The notes beneath the pieces were generated by a model. It had not been told where the DNA came from. It saw nothing but the letters and a program-made list of their open reading frames with translations, and did not search any database. A DNA stretch of 64,000 nt from Prevotella sp. Lineage in GTDB: Bacteria > Bacteroidota > Bacteroidia > Bacteroidales > Bacteroidaceae. The number at the start of each line of letters is the position of its first letter. Positions within the stretch are counted from its first letter, which is position 1. A program made the position numbers and the translations under genes. Below are positions 44,907 through 54,079 of this stretch, in pieces. The stretch lies in contig JAFZRU010000055.1 of the NCBI GenBank assembly GCA_017619755.1, positions 1 through 64,000 on the forward strand, written 5' to 3'.

Positions 44907-46103
44907 ATGGTACAAAAAGTTGTCATCGTAGGCATAGGATATACATCCCGACTCGGTCTCATCCGTGCAGTGGCAGAAATTGGCTGCGAGGTGGTGGTGG
45001 TGACTTTGGAAAACCATAACAAGCGACCCATTGACACTTATAGCAAATATGTGTCAGAAGTCATCCACTTCCCCCAGCGCAACGGCAACGAAGCATTGGT
45101 TCGAATGCTGATGGTACGTTGCAAGCTCGAAGAGGGCAAGGCCATCCTCATCCCTAACAGCGACTGGGCGGTGGCAGCCATTGACAACCACCACGACCTG
45201 CTAAAGGAGCATTTCCACCTTCCTCACGTAGGCGACCGTCAAGGGGCATTGGTGGAATGGATGGACAAAGAACGGCAGAAAGACCTTGCCCAAAAGCTGG
45301 GTATGGAAGTGGCCCAAGCCGTCAACATCGAAATCACTGACGGGGAATACAAACTGCCTACCGGCATCAACTATCCCTGCTTTACCAAGACCCGCGCCTA
45401 CACACCAGGCTACAAAAGCACCCTGCATCGCTGTGACAACGAAGGCGAACTATGCCAAGCACTCAACCAAATGGCTCGCCGTCTGCGCAACCTCACTATC
45501 ATGGTCGAGGACTACAAGGAAATAGACACCGAATACGCCGTGGTGGGATTCTCCGATGGCAGACAAGTGGTCATCCCTGGAGTAATAGAAATGCTGAGAA
45601 TGACAGAAAAGGGAGACAAGGGCGTGGCCATACAAGGAAAAATAAGCCCGTCAGGGCATCTGCAGCTCCTCCTCAACCAATTCGTCTCATTGGTGAGGGA
45701 AATCGGGCTCACTGGCCTCTTCGACATCGACTTCTATCTGTGCAACGGGAAATATTACTTCGACGAACTCAACCTGCGCGTGGGAGGCTCTGCCACCGCA
45801 GTGATGAAGACGGGGGTCAACCTCCCCGCCATGCTGGTGAAAACCACATTCGGCGAACCCATCACCGACATGTCAACGCAAGTGTCACATACCGCCACCT
45901 TTGTCAACGAACGCACTTGCACCGATAGTTGGGATGAGGGATGTCTGACCACCCAGGAATACCTCCACATCCTGCGTACCTCCGACATACGCTTCCTCGA
46001 CGACTACAACGACCCCATGCCCGCTAAGGTGTTCCAAAACAGGCAAAGGATAAAGCGCATCAAACATATCATCAAGCAAATTCTCCCATGGAAAAAAACG
46101 TGA
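44907..46103 (+). CDS. ATP-grasp carboxylate-amine ligase-like protein (copy 1)
   Basis: This 398-residue ATP-grasp protein has an N-terminal Rossmann-like domain (VQKVVIVGIGYTSRLGLIRAVAEIG), a central ATP-grasp domain with the lysine-bearing strand NYPCFTKTRAY, an acidic strand MVEDYKEIDTEYAV, and the metal-binding end GLTGLFDIDFYL and YYFDELNLRVGG. Such proteins join a carboxylate to an amine through an acyl phosphate. Proteins of this type occur in capsule and exopolysaccharide loci. The substrate is not predictable from sequence. It is paralogous to the gene at 46298. Confidence 0.8.
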   Translation: MVQKVVIVGIGYTSRLGLIRAVAEIGCEVVVVTLENHNKRPIDTYSKYVSEVIHFPQRNGNEALVRMLMVRCKLEEGKAILIPNSDWAVAAIDNHHDLLKEHFHLPHVGDRQGALVEWMDKERQKDLAQKLGMEVAQAVNIEITDGEYKLPTGINYPCFTKTRAYTPGYKSTLHRCDNEGELCQALNQMARRLRNLTIMVEDYKEIDTEYAVVGFSDGRQVVIPGVIEMLRMTEKGDKGVAIQGKISPSGHLQLLLNQFVSLVREIGLTGLFDIDFYLCNGKYYFDELNLRVGGSATAVMKTGVNLPAMLVKTTFGEPITDMSTQVSHTATFVNERTCTDSWDEGCLTTQEYLHILRTSDIRFLDDYNDPMPAKVFQNRQRIKRIKHIIKQILPWKKT

Positions 46104-46301
46104 TGATGAAAAAGCCCGAATACATATCGTGAAACGACATACACGACCTATTGTGGGCTACCAAACCACTCTCAACTCTATGTTAATGGTGATATGGTTG
46201 AATGGTCGGCTCTTCAGCAATGCTGGTGGATGTTCATCAGCAACAAATGGAAAGAGATAATTAAACACAAACCCCGAAGGGTAAAGAGATTCGGAAAATG
46301 A
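46088..46301 (+). pseudogene. Relic: decayed GNAT gene
   Basis: This stretch aligns with the GNAT gene at 44303-44902 at both ends. The 5' part (ATGGAAAAAAACGTGATGAT, then AAGCCCGAATACATATCGTG) matches its first ~20 codons, but a TGG is now TGA, a premature stop. The middle ~400 bases are deleted. The 3' part resumes at CCAAACCACTC and keeps GCTGGTGGATGTTCATCAGC through to the final ATGA overlap with the next gene. It is non-functional and marks a tandem duplication. Confidence 0.88.
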
Positions 46302-47524
46302 AGATTGACACTAATAAACCTCTGGCCATTGTGATGTGCCGCAATTACTCCATGCGGCTGGGTATGATACGCGCCGCCGGCATGGCCGGCTGTGATGTGG
46401 TGGTGATACAAACACTGAAAAGAGATCTTCAATTACCCATCGACACCGTAAGCAAATATGTGGTTGAAAGCAAATTATCAAGAGAGCCCGACGGCAATGC
46501 CCTCATAGAGACCATCATGGGCTACCGCAACGACGAACGCCCCGTCATCCTCCTCCCTTCCGACGACTGGACAGCATCCGTTGTAGATAGCCATCTCGAC
46601 TTGCTCAGCCCATATTTCCTAATGCCCCATGTGGAGCATCGACAAGGTGCCATGCTTGACATCATGGACAAATGGAGGCAGAAAGAATTGGCCAAAGCCG
46701 CCGGTGCCAACGTGGCCAAGGGATGGATTTGCCACCGCGGAGAACAAGGCTACCTCATCCCTGACGAAGTGACCTACCCTTGCTTCACCAAACCCGTGGA
46801 GAGCTACACCAGCGCAATGAAAGACTTTCTCCGACGATGCAACAACAAACAGCAATTGAAGGACCTGCTGCAATCCATACCGCCCAGCCACCAAAAAGAC
46901 ATCCTCTTAGAGGAATACCATCCCATCGACAAGGAGTATGCTGTGCTGGGGCTCTCTTTAGGCGACCGCAGTATCATACCCGCTTTCATACAAATGGAGA
47001 ACAGCTTGGAGGGCGTGACAGCCACTGGTAGCGTGCACCCCATAGCCCAACTGCCAGGAATAGGGGAAGTGCTTTCCCGCTTTATGGTCTCCACACACCT
47101 CACCGGCCTCTTCGACATCGACCTCTATGAAAGCGGAGGGAAGACATACTTCAACGAACTCAACGCCCGCTTCGGTGCCAGCGGCTTTGCAGTCACCAAG
47201 GGAGTAGTCAACCTACCCGGTCTCTTCATATGGCATCTCTTGGGAGAGCCTGAAGACAGCGACATCCCATCCAACTTCCCCATTCAAACCTTTGTCAACG
47301 AGAAGGTTTGCTTCGATATGCTTTACGAAGGCTTTGCGGGATATCGCCAATATAAGCAATGGCTCAACAACGCCGACATACGCTTCATCCACCAACCCGA
47401 CGACCCCGAACCGACGCGTATGTTCGAAAAAGAAACGAGATGTTTGTTTTTGAGACTTCTGGTGTGGAGACTCAAGAAGAAACGTTATAAACTAACATTC
47501 AACAACCAAAGCTCCAACCATTAG
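46298..47524 (+). CDS. ATP-grasp carboxylate-amine ligase-like protein (copy 2)
   Basis: This 408-residue paralogue of the 44.9 kb gene has the Rossmann-like start NYSMRLGMIRAAGMAGCDVVVI, the TYPCFTKPVESY strand and GLTGLFDIDLYE with YFNELNARFGA. The acidic ligands of the ATP-grasp site are conserved, so it should be active. Divergence between the copies is substantial, suggesting an old duplication and perhaps a different amino acid or acceptor. It overlaps the decayed GNAT relic by ATGA and is followed by glf after 4 bases. Confidence 0.8.
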   Translation: MKIDTNKPLAIVMCRNYSMRLGMIRAAGMAGCDVVVIQTLKRDLQLPIDTVSKYVVESKLSREPDGNALIETIMGYRNDERPVILLPSDDWTASVVDSHLDLLSPYFLMPHVEHRQGAMLDIMDKWRQKELAKAAGANVAKGWICHRGEQGYLIPDEVTYPCFTKPVESYTSAMKDFLRRCNNKQQLKDLLQSIPPSHQKDILLEEYHPIDKEYAVLGLSLGDRSIIPAFIQMENSLEGVTATGSVHPIAQLPGIGEVLSRFMVSTHLTGLFDIDLYESGGKTYFNELNARFGASGFAVTKGVVNLPGLFIWHLLGEPEDSDIPSNFPIQTFVNEKVCFDMLYEGFAGYRQYKQWLNNADIRFIHQPDDPEPTRMFEKETRCLFLRLLVWRLKKKRYKLTFNNQSSNH

Positions 47525-47528
47525 AAAG

Positions 47529-48656
47529 ATGAAGCCCTACGATTACCTCATCGTCGGCTCTGGCCTCTATGGAGCCACCTTTGCCCACATAGCACACCTA
47601 AAAGGCAAGAAATGCTTGGTGATAGACAAGCGTCAGCACTTAGGTGGAAACGTGTATTGCAAGGACGTGGAAGGAATCCACGTACACGTCTATGGCGCAC
47701 ACATCTTCCACACTTCCAACAAGGCAGTGTGGGATTTCGTCAACTCCATCACCCCTTTCAACCGATATACCAATTCCCCCGTGGCCAACTACAAGGGAAG
47801 GCTCTACAACCTCCCCTTCAACATGAACACCTTCTATCAGATGTGGGGAGTCACCACCCCGGAGGAAGCCCAAGCCAAAATCGACGAGCAACGCCGACAG
47901 ACGATGGAGGCCATGCAAGCCGCCGGCATCACTGAGCCACGCAATTTAGAAGAGCAGGCTCTCACCTTGGTGGGTCGTGACATCTATGAGCGTCTTGTCA
48001 AAGGCTACACCGAAAAGCAATGGGGTAGGAAATGCACCGACCTCCCCGCATTCATCATCCGCAGACTCCCCGTGCGCCTCGTCTTCGACAACAATTATTT
48101 CAACGATGCCTACCAAGGCATACCCATCGGAGGCTACAACCGCTTGGTGGAAGGATTGCTTGAAGGCGTGGAGTGCCGCGTGGACGCCGACTTCTTCGAC
48201 AACCGCCCCCACTGGGAGGCGATGGCCGACAAAGTGGTATATACAGGGAAAATAGATGAGTATTTCGACTACCAGTTGGGCAAACTCAACTACCGCACGG
48301 TGCGTTTCGAGCACGAGACACTCGACCGGCCCAACTTCCAAGGCAACGCCGTGGTGAACTACACGGATGCGGAGACGCCCTGGACCCGTATCATTGAGCA
48401 CAAGCATTTCGAAATGTTTGGACAGCAGGTCTATGACAACCCGTACACCGTCGTATCACGAGAATACTCCACCGAGTGGAAGGAAGGCATGGAGCCTTAT
48501 TACCCCGTGAACGACGACACCAACAACCGTCTTGCGCAACGCTACCGCGATATGGCAGCAGTCCAACCTAACGTACTCTTCGGCGGACGGTTGGCAGAAT
48601 ACAAATATTACGATATGGCACCCATCATCGAAAAGGTGCTGCAGCTCGACATATAA
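47529..48656 (+). CDS. glf: UDP-galactopyranose mutase
   Basis: This 375-residue flavoenzyme interconverts UDP-galactopyranose and UDP-galactofuranose. The FAD-binding turn is IVGSGLYGATFAHIA, followed by DKRQHLGGNVY and VYGAHIFHTSN, and the C-terminal GRLAEYKYYDM block is intact. Galactofuranose is therefore a likely polymer constituent, though no glycosyltransferase here is recognisably specific for it. Confidence 0.94.
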   Translation: MKPYDYLIVGSGLYGATFAHIAHLKGKKCLVIDKRQHLGGNVYCKDVEGIHVHVYGAHIFHTSNKAVWDFVNSITPFNRYTNSPVANYKGRLYNLPFNMNTFYQMWGVTTPEEAQAKIDEQRRQTMEAMQAAGITEPRNLEEQALTLVGRDIYERLVKGYTEKQWGRKCTDLPAFIIRRLPVRLVFDNNYFNDAYQGIPIGGYNRLVEGLLEGVECRVDADFFDNRPHWEAMADKVVYTGKIDEYFDYQLGKLNYRTVRFEHETLDRPNFQGNAVVNYTDAETPWTRIIEHKHFEMFGQQVYDNPYTVVSREYSTEWKEGMEPYYPVNDDTNNRLAQRYRDMAAVQPNVLFGGRLAEYKYYDMAPIIEKVLQLDI

Positions 48657-48733
48657 ACCCCATCATGGAATGTTTCAAGACCCTTTATGAATATTCCATG
48701 CTGCACAGTCACCCCATCAACACCCCAAAAACC

Positions 48734-50872
48734 ATGAGAAAAACAACCCTTGCACTCCTGCTGGCATGCACGGTATTGTCGTTACAGGCACAACGCATCG
48801 ACCGAGAGGCTGTGGTCAGACGCAACAACCCGCACGTCAACTCGCTTGACACCTTGGCCTCCCTCACCGTGGGCAACGGAGGCTTCGCATTCACCGTCGA
48901 TGCCACCGGCCTGCAGTCATTCCCAAAATTGTATGCCAACGGCGTACCATTGGGAACCATGAGCGACTGGGGATGGCACAGTTTCGACAATCCCGAAAAC
49001 TACCGTCCCGAAGAGGCGCTCAAAGCCTACGATTTCGGACACGGACACACGGAATTCTACTCCACACAGTTCAAGGAAGGCCGCCCGCATGGCGCCTCGG
49101 AATGGTACCGCCAAAACCCCCACCGCATGCACTTGGGAGCCTTGGGTTTGGAATTGGAAGCCGGTGAGGTCAGCGACATCGAGCAGACCCTCGACATGTG
49201 GACCGGCGTCATAGAGAGCCGCTTCACTTACCGAGGCCACCGCTACCACGTCACCACCGTCTGTCACCCCGAGCGCGACATGGTGGCCACTCGCATCGTG
49301 AGCGACGCCCCCGACAAGCAACTCACGCTCAAGTTTCCCTACCCCACCGGCAAGCATAGCGATGATGCTTGCAACTGGGAGGAATGGGAGCGCAACATCA
49401 CCAGTTTCGAGGGCATTGGCAACACCTGCACCGACACGCTCAAACGCATCCTCGACGGCAAGTCACGATTTGACAAGGCTGCCTATTACGTCACCCTGCA
49501 TTGGAGCAAGGGACGCCACCAGTACTGCAAGCGCGAGGGCACAAAGCCGCTATGGAACGAGCAATATTTCAACTGCCCCGACACGGTGACGGAACTCACC
49601 TGTGAGTTCTACGAGCAGAAAGACCCGACACGCCAACTCCTCTCCTTCGACGAGGTGCTGGCAGCATCCCGCGAATACTGGCAACACTATTGGCAGCAAG
49701 GAGCCATTGTGGACTTCTCCGCCTGCACCGACCCAAGAGCCAAGGAACTGGAACGGCGCGTCGTACTCAGCCAATATCTTCTGGCTGTCAACGACGGAGG
49801 CGACACTCCACCCCAGGAAACCGGACTGACCTACAACTCCTGGTTCGGGAAATTCCATCTCGAAATGATATGGTGGCACCAGGCACCTTTCGCCTTGTGG
49901 GGGCATCCTGAAATCCTGGAGCACTCCCTCGACTGGTATTTCACCGTGATGCCCGTGGCACGTGAGATTGCAAGCCGCCAGGGTTTCAAGGGAGTGAGGT
50001 GGATGAAAATGACCGACCCCTCCGGCACTGAGGCACCATCAAAGGTGGGTAGTTTCCTCATCTGGCAACAGCCACATCCCATCTACTTGGCCGAACTGCT
50101 TTACCGTGCCGCCGACACTGCCGGAAAAGAGCGGTTGCTGAAAAAATACAAAGACATCGTGGAGGAAACCGCCTTGTTCATGGCTTCTTTCGCCACCTAC
50201 GACAAGGCGAACGACCGATATGTGCTGAAAGGTTGCATCCCGGCCCAGGAGACGCTGAGGGCCGACGAGACCGTCAACCCACCCTTCGAACTGTCCTATT
50301 GGCGCTTCGCACTCGGCGTGGCACAACAATGGCGGGAACGTGCCGGCGAAGCACGCTCGGCGGAATGGGACGACATCATCGCACGTCTCTCGCCTCTCGC
50401 TTCCAAAGACAACCTCTACTTGGCGGCAGAGACAGCACCCCAAACCTACCAGGACATCAGGTTCACCAGCGACCACATGGCCGTCTTGGGAGCCGTGGGC
50501 ATCCTGCCCGAAACGCCACAGGCCAATAACGACATCATGCGCAACACCCTGCACTGGGTACTTGAAAACTGGAACTGGGACAAGACCTGGGGGTGGGACT
50601 TTCCTATGACGGCGATGAACGCCGCACGCTTGGGAGAACCAGCCAACGCCGTCAACGCACTGCTCACACCGCAGCGCACCAACACCTACCTCGTCAACGG
50701 GCACAACTACCAGGACAACCGTCTGCGATGCTACCTCCCCGGCAATGGAGGACTGCTCACCGCCGTGGCGATGATGTGCGCCGGATGGGACGGCACGTCA
50801 CGAAACAACCCCGGCTTCCCCGATGACGGGACATGGGAGGTGAAATGGGAAGGGCTGCTGCCACTGCCATGA
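48734..50872 (+). CDS. Secreted GH65-like (six-hairpin) glycosidase
   Basis: This is a 712-residue exported protein with a signal peptide ending VLSLQAQ. The body resembles bacterial GH65-type proteins: an N-terminal beta domain (NPHVNSLDTLASLTVGNGGFAF) and an alpha/alpha barrel with KFHLEMIWWHQAPFALWGH, GFKGVRWMKMTDPSG and ETAPQTYQDIRFTSDHMAVLG. I place it in that clan by overall pattern and cannot point to the catalytic acids with certainty. It may trim glycans outside the cytosol. An in-frame ATG at 48665 would hide the signal peptide, so 48734 is used. Its stop overlaps the helicase start by ATGA. Confidence 0.72.
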   Translation: MRKTTLALLLACTVLSLQAQRIDREAVVRRNNPHVNSLDTLASLTVGNGGFAFTVDATGLQSFPKLYANGVPLGTMSDWGWHSFDNPENYRPEEALKAYDFGHGHTEFYSTQFKEGRPHGASEWYRQNPHRMHLGALGLELEAGEVSDIEQTLDMWTGVIESRFTYRGHRYHVTTVCHPERDMVATRIVSDAPDKQLTLKFPYPTGKHSDDACNWEEWERNITSFEGIGNTCTDTLKRILDGKSRFDKAAYYVTLHWSKGRHQYCKREGTKPLWNEQYFNCPDTVTELTCEFYEQKDPTRQLLSFDEVLAASREYWQHYWQQGAIVDFSACTDPRAKELERRVVLSQYLLAVNDGGDTPPQETGLTYNSWFGKFHLEMIWWHQAPFALWGHPEILEHSLDWYFTVMPVAREIASRQGFKGVRWMKMTDPSGTEAPSKVGSFLIWQQPHPIYLAELLYRAADTAGKERLLKKYKDIVEETALFMASFATYDKANDRYVLKGCIPAQETLRADETVNPPFELSYWRFALGVAQQWRERAGEARSAEWDDIIARLSPLASKDNLYLAAETAPQTYQDIRFTSDHMAVLGAVGILPETPQANNDIMRNTLHWVLENWNWDKTWGWDFPMTAMNAARLGEPANAVNALLTPQRTNTYLVNGHNYQDNRLRCYLPGNGGLLTAVAMMCAGWDGTSRNNPGFPDDGTWEVKWEGLLPLP

Positions 50873-52767
50873 ACACCCTCCTCGCGTTGCAACAGCAGCG
50901 GCTGCTGCTCGAACTTGAATACGCCACGGAGCGCGAAGCCTACCGCCGACAGACGGAGGCGATGGGGCTGATGCGCAAGGTGAAGCGCGGCGACGCCTGG
51001 TATCCCGTCCGAGGAGGACGCTCCTACTACAACTCGCTCAACCAACTCGTCGTGGAGGTGCACCGCACACAAGATGACGACATCGAGCACAATTTCGAGT
51101 ACGGGCGTCCCGTCTGTTTCTTCCACGTGAGCGACGACGGAAAGGGCGGGGAGAAAGTCAGCTACTTCAAGCAAACCGGCACGGTGAACTACGTGGACGG
51201 CGACCGGATGGTGGTCATCGTTCCCGACAGTGCGACAGCTGCCGAGGTGCAGAACGCCAACCACCTTGGCGTACAACTCTATTTCGACGAGACCACCTAC
51301 CGCCTGATGTTCGAGGCCCTCGACAGGGTGACCAACGCCAAAGGCAACCGCCTGGCCTACCTGCGCGACCTCTTCTACTCCCACCAGCCGGCAGCACATT
51401 TCACCTTCTCACCACTCCGTTTCCCATGGCTCAACCCCACCCAGGAGAAAGCCGTCAACGAGGTGCTGAGGGCAAAGGACGTGATGGTGGTGCACGGACC
51501 TCCCGGAACGGGAAAGACCACCACCTTGGTGGAGGCCATCAACGAGACGCTGCATCGCGAGAGCCAGGTGATGGTGTGCGCACAAAGCAACATGGCAGTG
51601 GACTGGATTGCCGAGCAACTCACCGACCGAGGCATCAACGTGCTGCGCATCGGCAACCCCACCCGGGTGAACGACAAGATGCTGTCCTTCACTTATGAGC
51701 GACGCTTTGAGGCACATCCCGACTACCCGCAGCTGTGGAGCATCAGGAAAGCCATCCGTGAATTGCGCCAGCAGCACCGGCGGGGCGACAACTTCCATCA
51801 AAAGAAAGACCGCCTGCAATCACGTGCCACCGAACTGGAGTTGCGCATCCAGGCACAACTTTTCGGCGAGGCACGTGTGATTGCTTGCACGCTCGCCGGG
51901 TCGGCCAACCGTCTCCTCGACGGACAGAAATACGCCACGCTGTTCATCGACGAGGCAGCACAAGCCCTTGAGGCCGCATGTTGGATTGCCATACGCAAAG
52001 CCACACGCGTGGTTTTCGCCGGCGACCACTGCCAATTGCCACCGACCGTGAAAAGCATCGCCGCCATAAAGGGTGGTCTTGGGAAAACCCTCATGGAGCG
52101 CATCGTGGAGAACAAGCCGGAGGTGGTGACGCTTCTCCGCGTACAATACCGTATGCACGAGGACATCATGCGCTTCTCCTCCGACTATTTCTACGGAGGC
52201 ATGGTGGAGACGGCACCGCAAGTGAAGCACCGTGGCATCCTCGACTACGACCACCCCATGATGTGGGTGGACACCGCCGGCATGGACTGCCGCGAGGAGT
52301 TCGTAGGCGAGACTTTCGGTCGCATCAACAAGGAGGAGGCCCAACTCACCATCGACACCCTCGTCAACTACCTCAAAAAGATAGGCAAGGAGCGCATCCT
52401 CGAGGAACGCATCGACATAGGGGTCATCTCGCCCTATCGCGCACAGGTGCAGCACCTGCGGCGACTGATAGCCAAAAACGCAGACCTCAAACCCTTCCGG
52501 CATCTCATCTCCGTCAACACCGTCGATGGCTTCCAAGGCCAGGAGCGCGACATCATCCTCATCTCGCTCGTCCGTGCCAACGATGAGGGTCAGATAGGTT
52601 TCCTGCGCGACCTCCGACGTATGAACGTGGCCATCACGCGAGCACGTATGAAACTCATCATCCTCGGCGACTCCGGCACGCTGACACGCTACCCTTTCTA
52701 TAAGCGTCTATATAATCACATCATATCTGGGGAAAAACAAACTCAAGTCTTCAAATACGATGTGTGA
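50869..52767 (+). CDS. SF1 superfamily DNA/RNA helicase (AAA_12 type)
   Basis: This 632-residue helicase is of the Upf1/IGHMBP2-like SF1 group. Walker A is GPPGTGKTTT, Walker B is FIDEAAQALEAACW, and further motifs are GDHCQLPPT, LRVQYRMHEDI, TVDGFQGQERDIILIS and NVAITRARMKL. An N-terminal ~190-residue region with a beta-barrel-like section precedes the motor. It is probably a housekeeping nucleic-acid enzyme; its ATGA overlap with a glycosidase gene in a polysaccharide locus is odd. It is the last gene before the A/T-rich block. Confidence 0.88.
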   Translation: MNTLLALQQQRLLLELEYATEREAYRRQTEAMGLMRKVKRGDAWYPVRGGRSYYNSLNQLVVEVHRTQDDDIEHNFEYGRPVCFFHVSDDGKGGEKVSYFKQTGTVNYVDGDRMVVIVPDSATAAEVQNANHLGVQLYFDETTYRLMFEALDRVTNAKGNRLAYLRDLFYSHQPAAHFTFSPLRFPWLNPTQEKAVNEVLRAKDVMVVHGPPGTGKTTTLVEAINETLHRESQVMVCAQSNMAVDWIAEQLTDRGINVLRIGNPTRVNDKMLSFTYERRFEAHPDYPQLWSIRKAIRELRQQHRRGDNFHQKKDRLQSRATELELRIQAQLFGEARVIACTLAGSANRLLDGQKYATLFIDEAAQALEAACWIAIRKATRVVFAGDHCQLPPTVKSIAAIKGGLGKTLMERIVENKPEVVTLLRVQYRMHEDIMRFSSDYFYGGMVETAPQVKHRGILDYDHPMMWVDTAGMDCREEFVGETFGRINKEEAQLTIDTLVNYLKKIGKERILEERIDIGVISPYRAQVQHLRRLIAKNADLKPFRHLISVNTVDGFQGQERDIILISLVRANDEGQIGFLRDLRRMNVAITRARMKLIILGDSGTLTRYPFYKRLYNHIISGEKQTQVFKYDV

Positions 52768-52864
52768 CTGTTCAACGAGCAAAACATATCCAAGTAAGAA
52801 TTGCGAGCTGCCAAAAGAAAATATTAATGTGGTTTACCATACTTTTTAAGAACTTTTTATTGTT

Positions 52865-54076
52865 ATGAAAATAGCCCTTATAAAAGAAACAAAGACTCCT
52901 GTAGATAATCGTGTTCCTTTGACCCCTGACCAAGTGGCAACATTAAACCATGAATATCCAGGTTCGGAAATCGTAGTGCAGTCGAGCGACATTCGTGCCT
53001 TTTCTGATGAAGAATATCTTCAAGCAGGAGTGAAAGTAGTAGAAGATGTGTCCGATTGCGACATTCTATTTGGAATCAAAGAAGCCAAAATATCCACACT
53101 AATTCCACAGAAGCACTATTTTTTCTTTGGTCATATTGCCAAAATGCAAGAATACAATCGCCCACTTCTGCAAACATTCCTAAGTCAAGACATCACTTTC
53201 TCTGATTATGAATACTTGGTTGACGATGAAGGCATTCGTCTCTGTGCTTTTGGATGGTGGGCTGGTGCAGTTGGCATCTATTATACATTGAGAGGCTATG
53301 GCTTGAAGACAAAAACTTTCGAATTACCACAACCTGACATACACTTTACATTGGTTAAGTTGATTGAAAACCTGAAAGCAACACCCCTTCCCCAAGTCAG
53401 ACTATTAGTGACAGGCACAGGCAGGGTGTCACAAGGTGCCCAATACGTACTTGAAAACATTGGTGCCCAAAGGATGTCAGAGGATGCGTACCTTAGCAAT
53501 CGACCTGTGGATAAACTCTCTTTTTTCGTGGCTTCATTACCAAACATAGTATGTCGTAAAGATGGCGGCAACTATTCCAGGCACGATTTTGCAAATAATC
53601 CTCAAGCCTACAAAAGTGACTTCATGCGCTGGGCCAGACATACCGATATCCTTGTGACCGCCCATTATTGGGATTCTAACGCCCCTATATATTTGGATGA
53701 GAGCGATTTGCAAAACCCTGACAATCACATTCGCACAATTGGTGATGTGACATGTGACATCATGGGTAGTATAAAATCTACAATCCGTCCATCCACTCAT
53801 GCCGCACCTTTTTACGATTATGACCCTCAAACGAAACAAGAGGCTCCTTTATTTTCCAACATCAACAACATCACAGTGATGGCCGTGGACACATGCCCTA
53901 ACGCTTTGCCAAGAGATGCAAGCCGTTATTTTGGGGACATGCTAATTCCACACGTATTCAAACCATTGCTTGAAGGACTTGGCGATTCCTCTAAAGTCAT
54001 AAACGAATCCACAATAGTAAAAGACGGTAAATTGACACCGCATTTCTCCTATCTTACAAACTTTTCAAAAGGATAA
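52865..54076 (+). CDS. AlaDH/PNT-family dehydrogenase resembling lysine-ketoglutarate reductase
   Basis: This 403-residue oxidoreductase starts KIALIKETKTPVDNRVPLTP, as alanine dehydrogenase and saccharopine-type enzymes do. The closest pattern is the lysine-ketoglutarate reductase domain: IPQKHYFFFGHIAKMQEYN with catalytic-type K and H, FGWWAGAVGIYYTL, the NAD(P) turn LLVTGTGRVSQGAQYVL, and DVTCDIMGSI. Such enzymes couple an amino acid and a keto acid or the reverse. It is 3 bases from the flippase gene, so it is likely part of the polysaccharide operon. The exact reaction is unknown; it could instead be metabolic. Confidence 0.75.
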   Translation: MKIALIKETKTPVDNRVPLTPDQVATLNHEYPGSEIVVQSSDIRAFSDEEYLQAGVKVVEDVSDCDILFGIKEAKISTLIPQKHYFFFGHIAKMQEYNRPLLQTFLSQDITFSDYEYLVDDEGIRLCAFGWWAGAVGIYYTLRGYGLKTKTFELPQPDIHFTLVKLIENLKATPLPQVRLLVTGTGRVSQGAQYVLENIGAQRMSEDAYLSNRPVDKLSFFVASLPNIVCRKDGGNYSRHDFANNPQAYKSDFMRWARHTDILVTAHYWDSNAPIYLDESDLQNPDNHIRTIGDVTCDIMGSIKSTIRPSTHAAPFYDYDPQTKQEAPLFSNINNITVMAVDTCPNALPRDASRYFGDMLIPHVFKPLLEGLGDSSKVINESTIVKDGKLTPHFSYLTNFSKG

Positions 54077-54079
54077 ACA

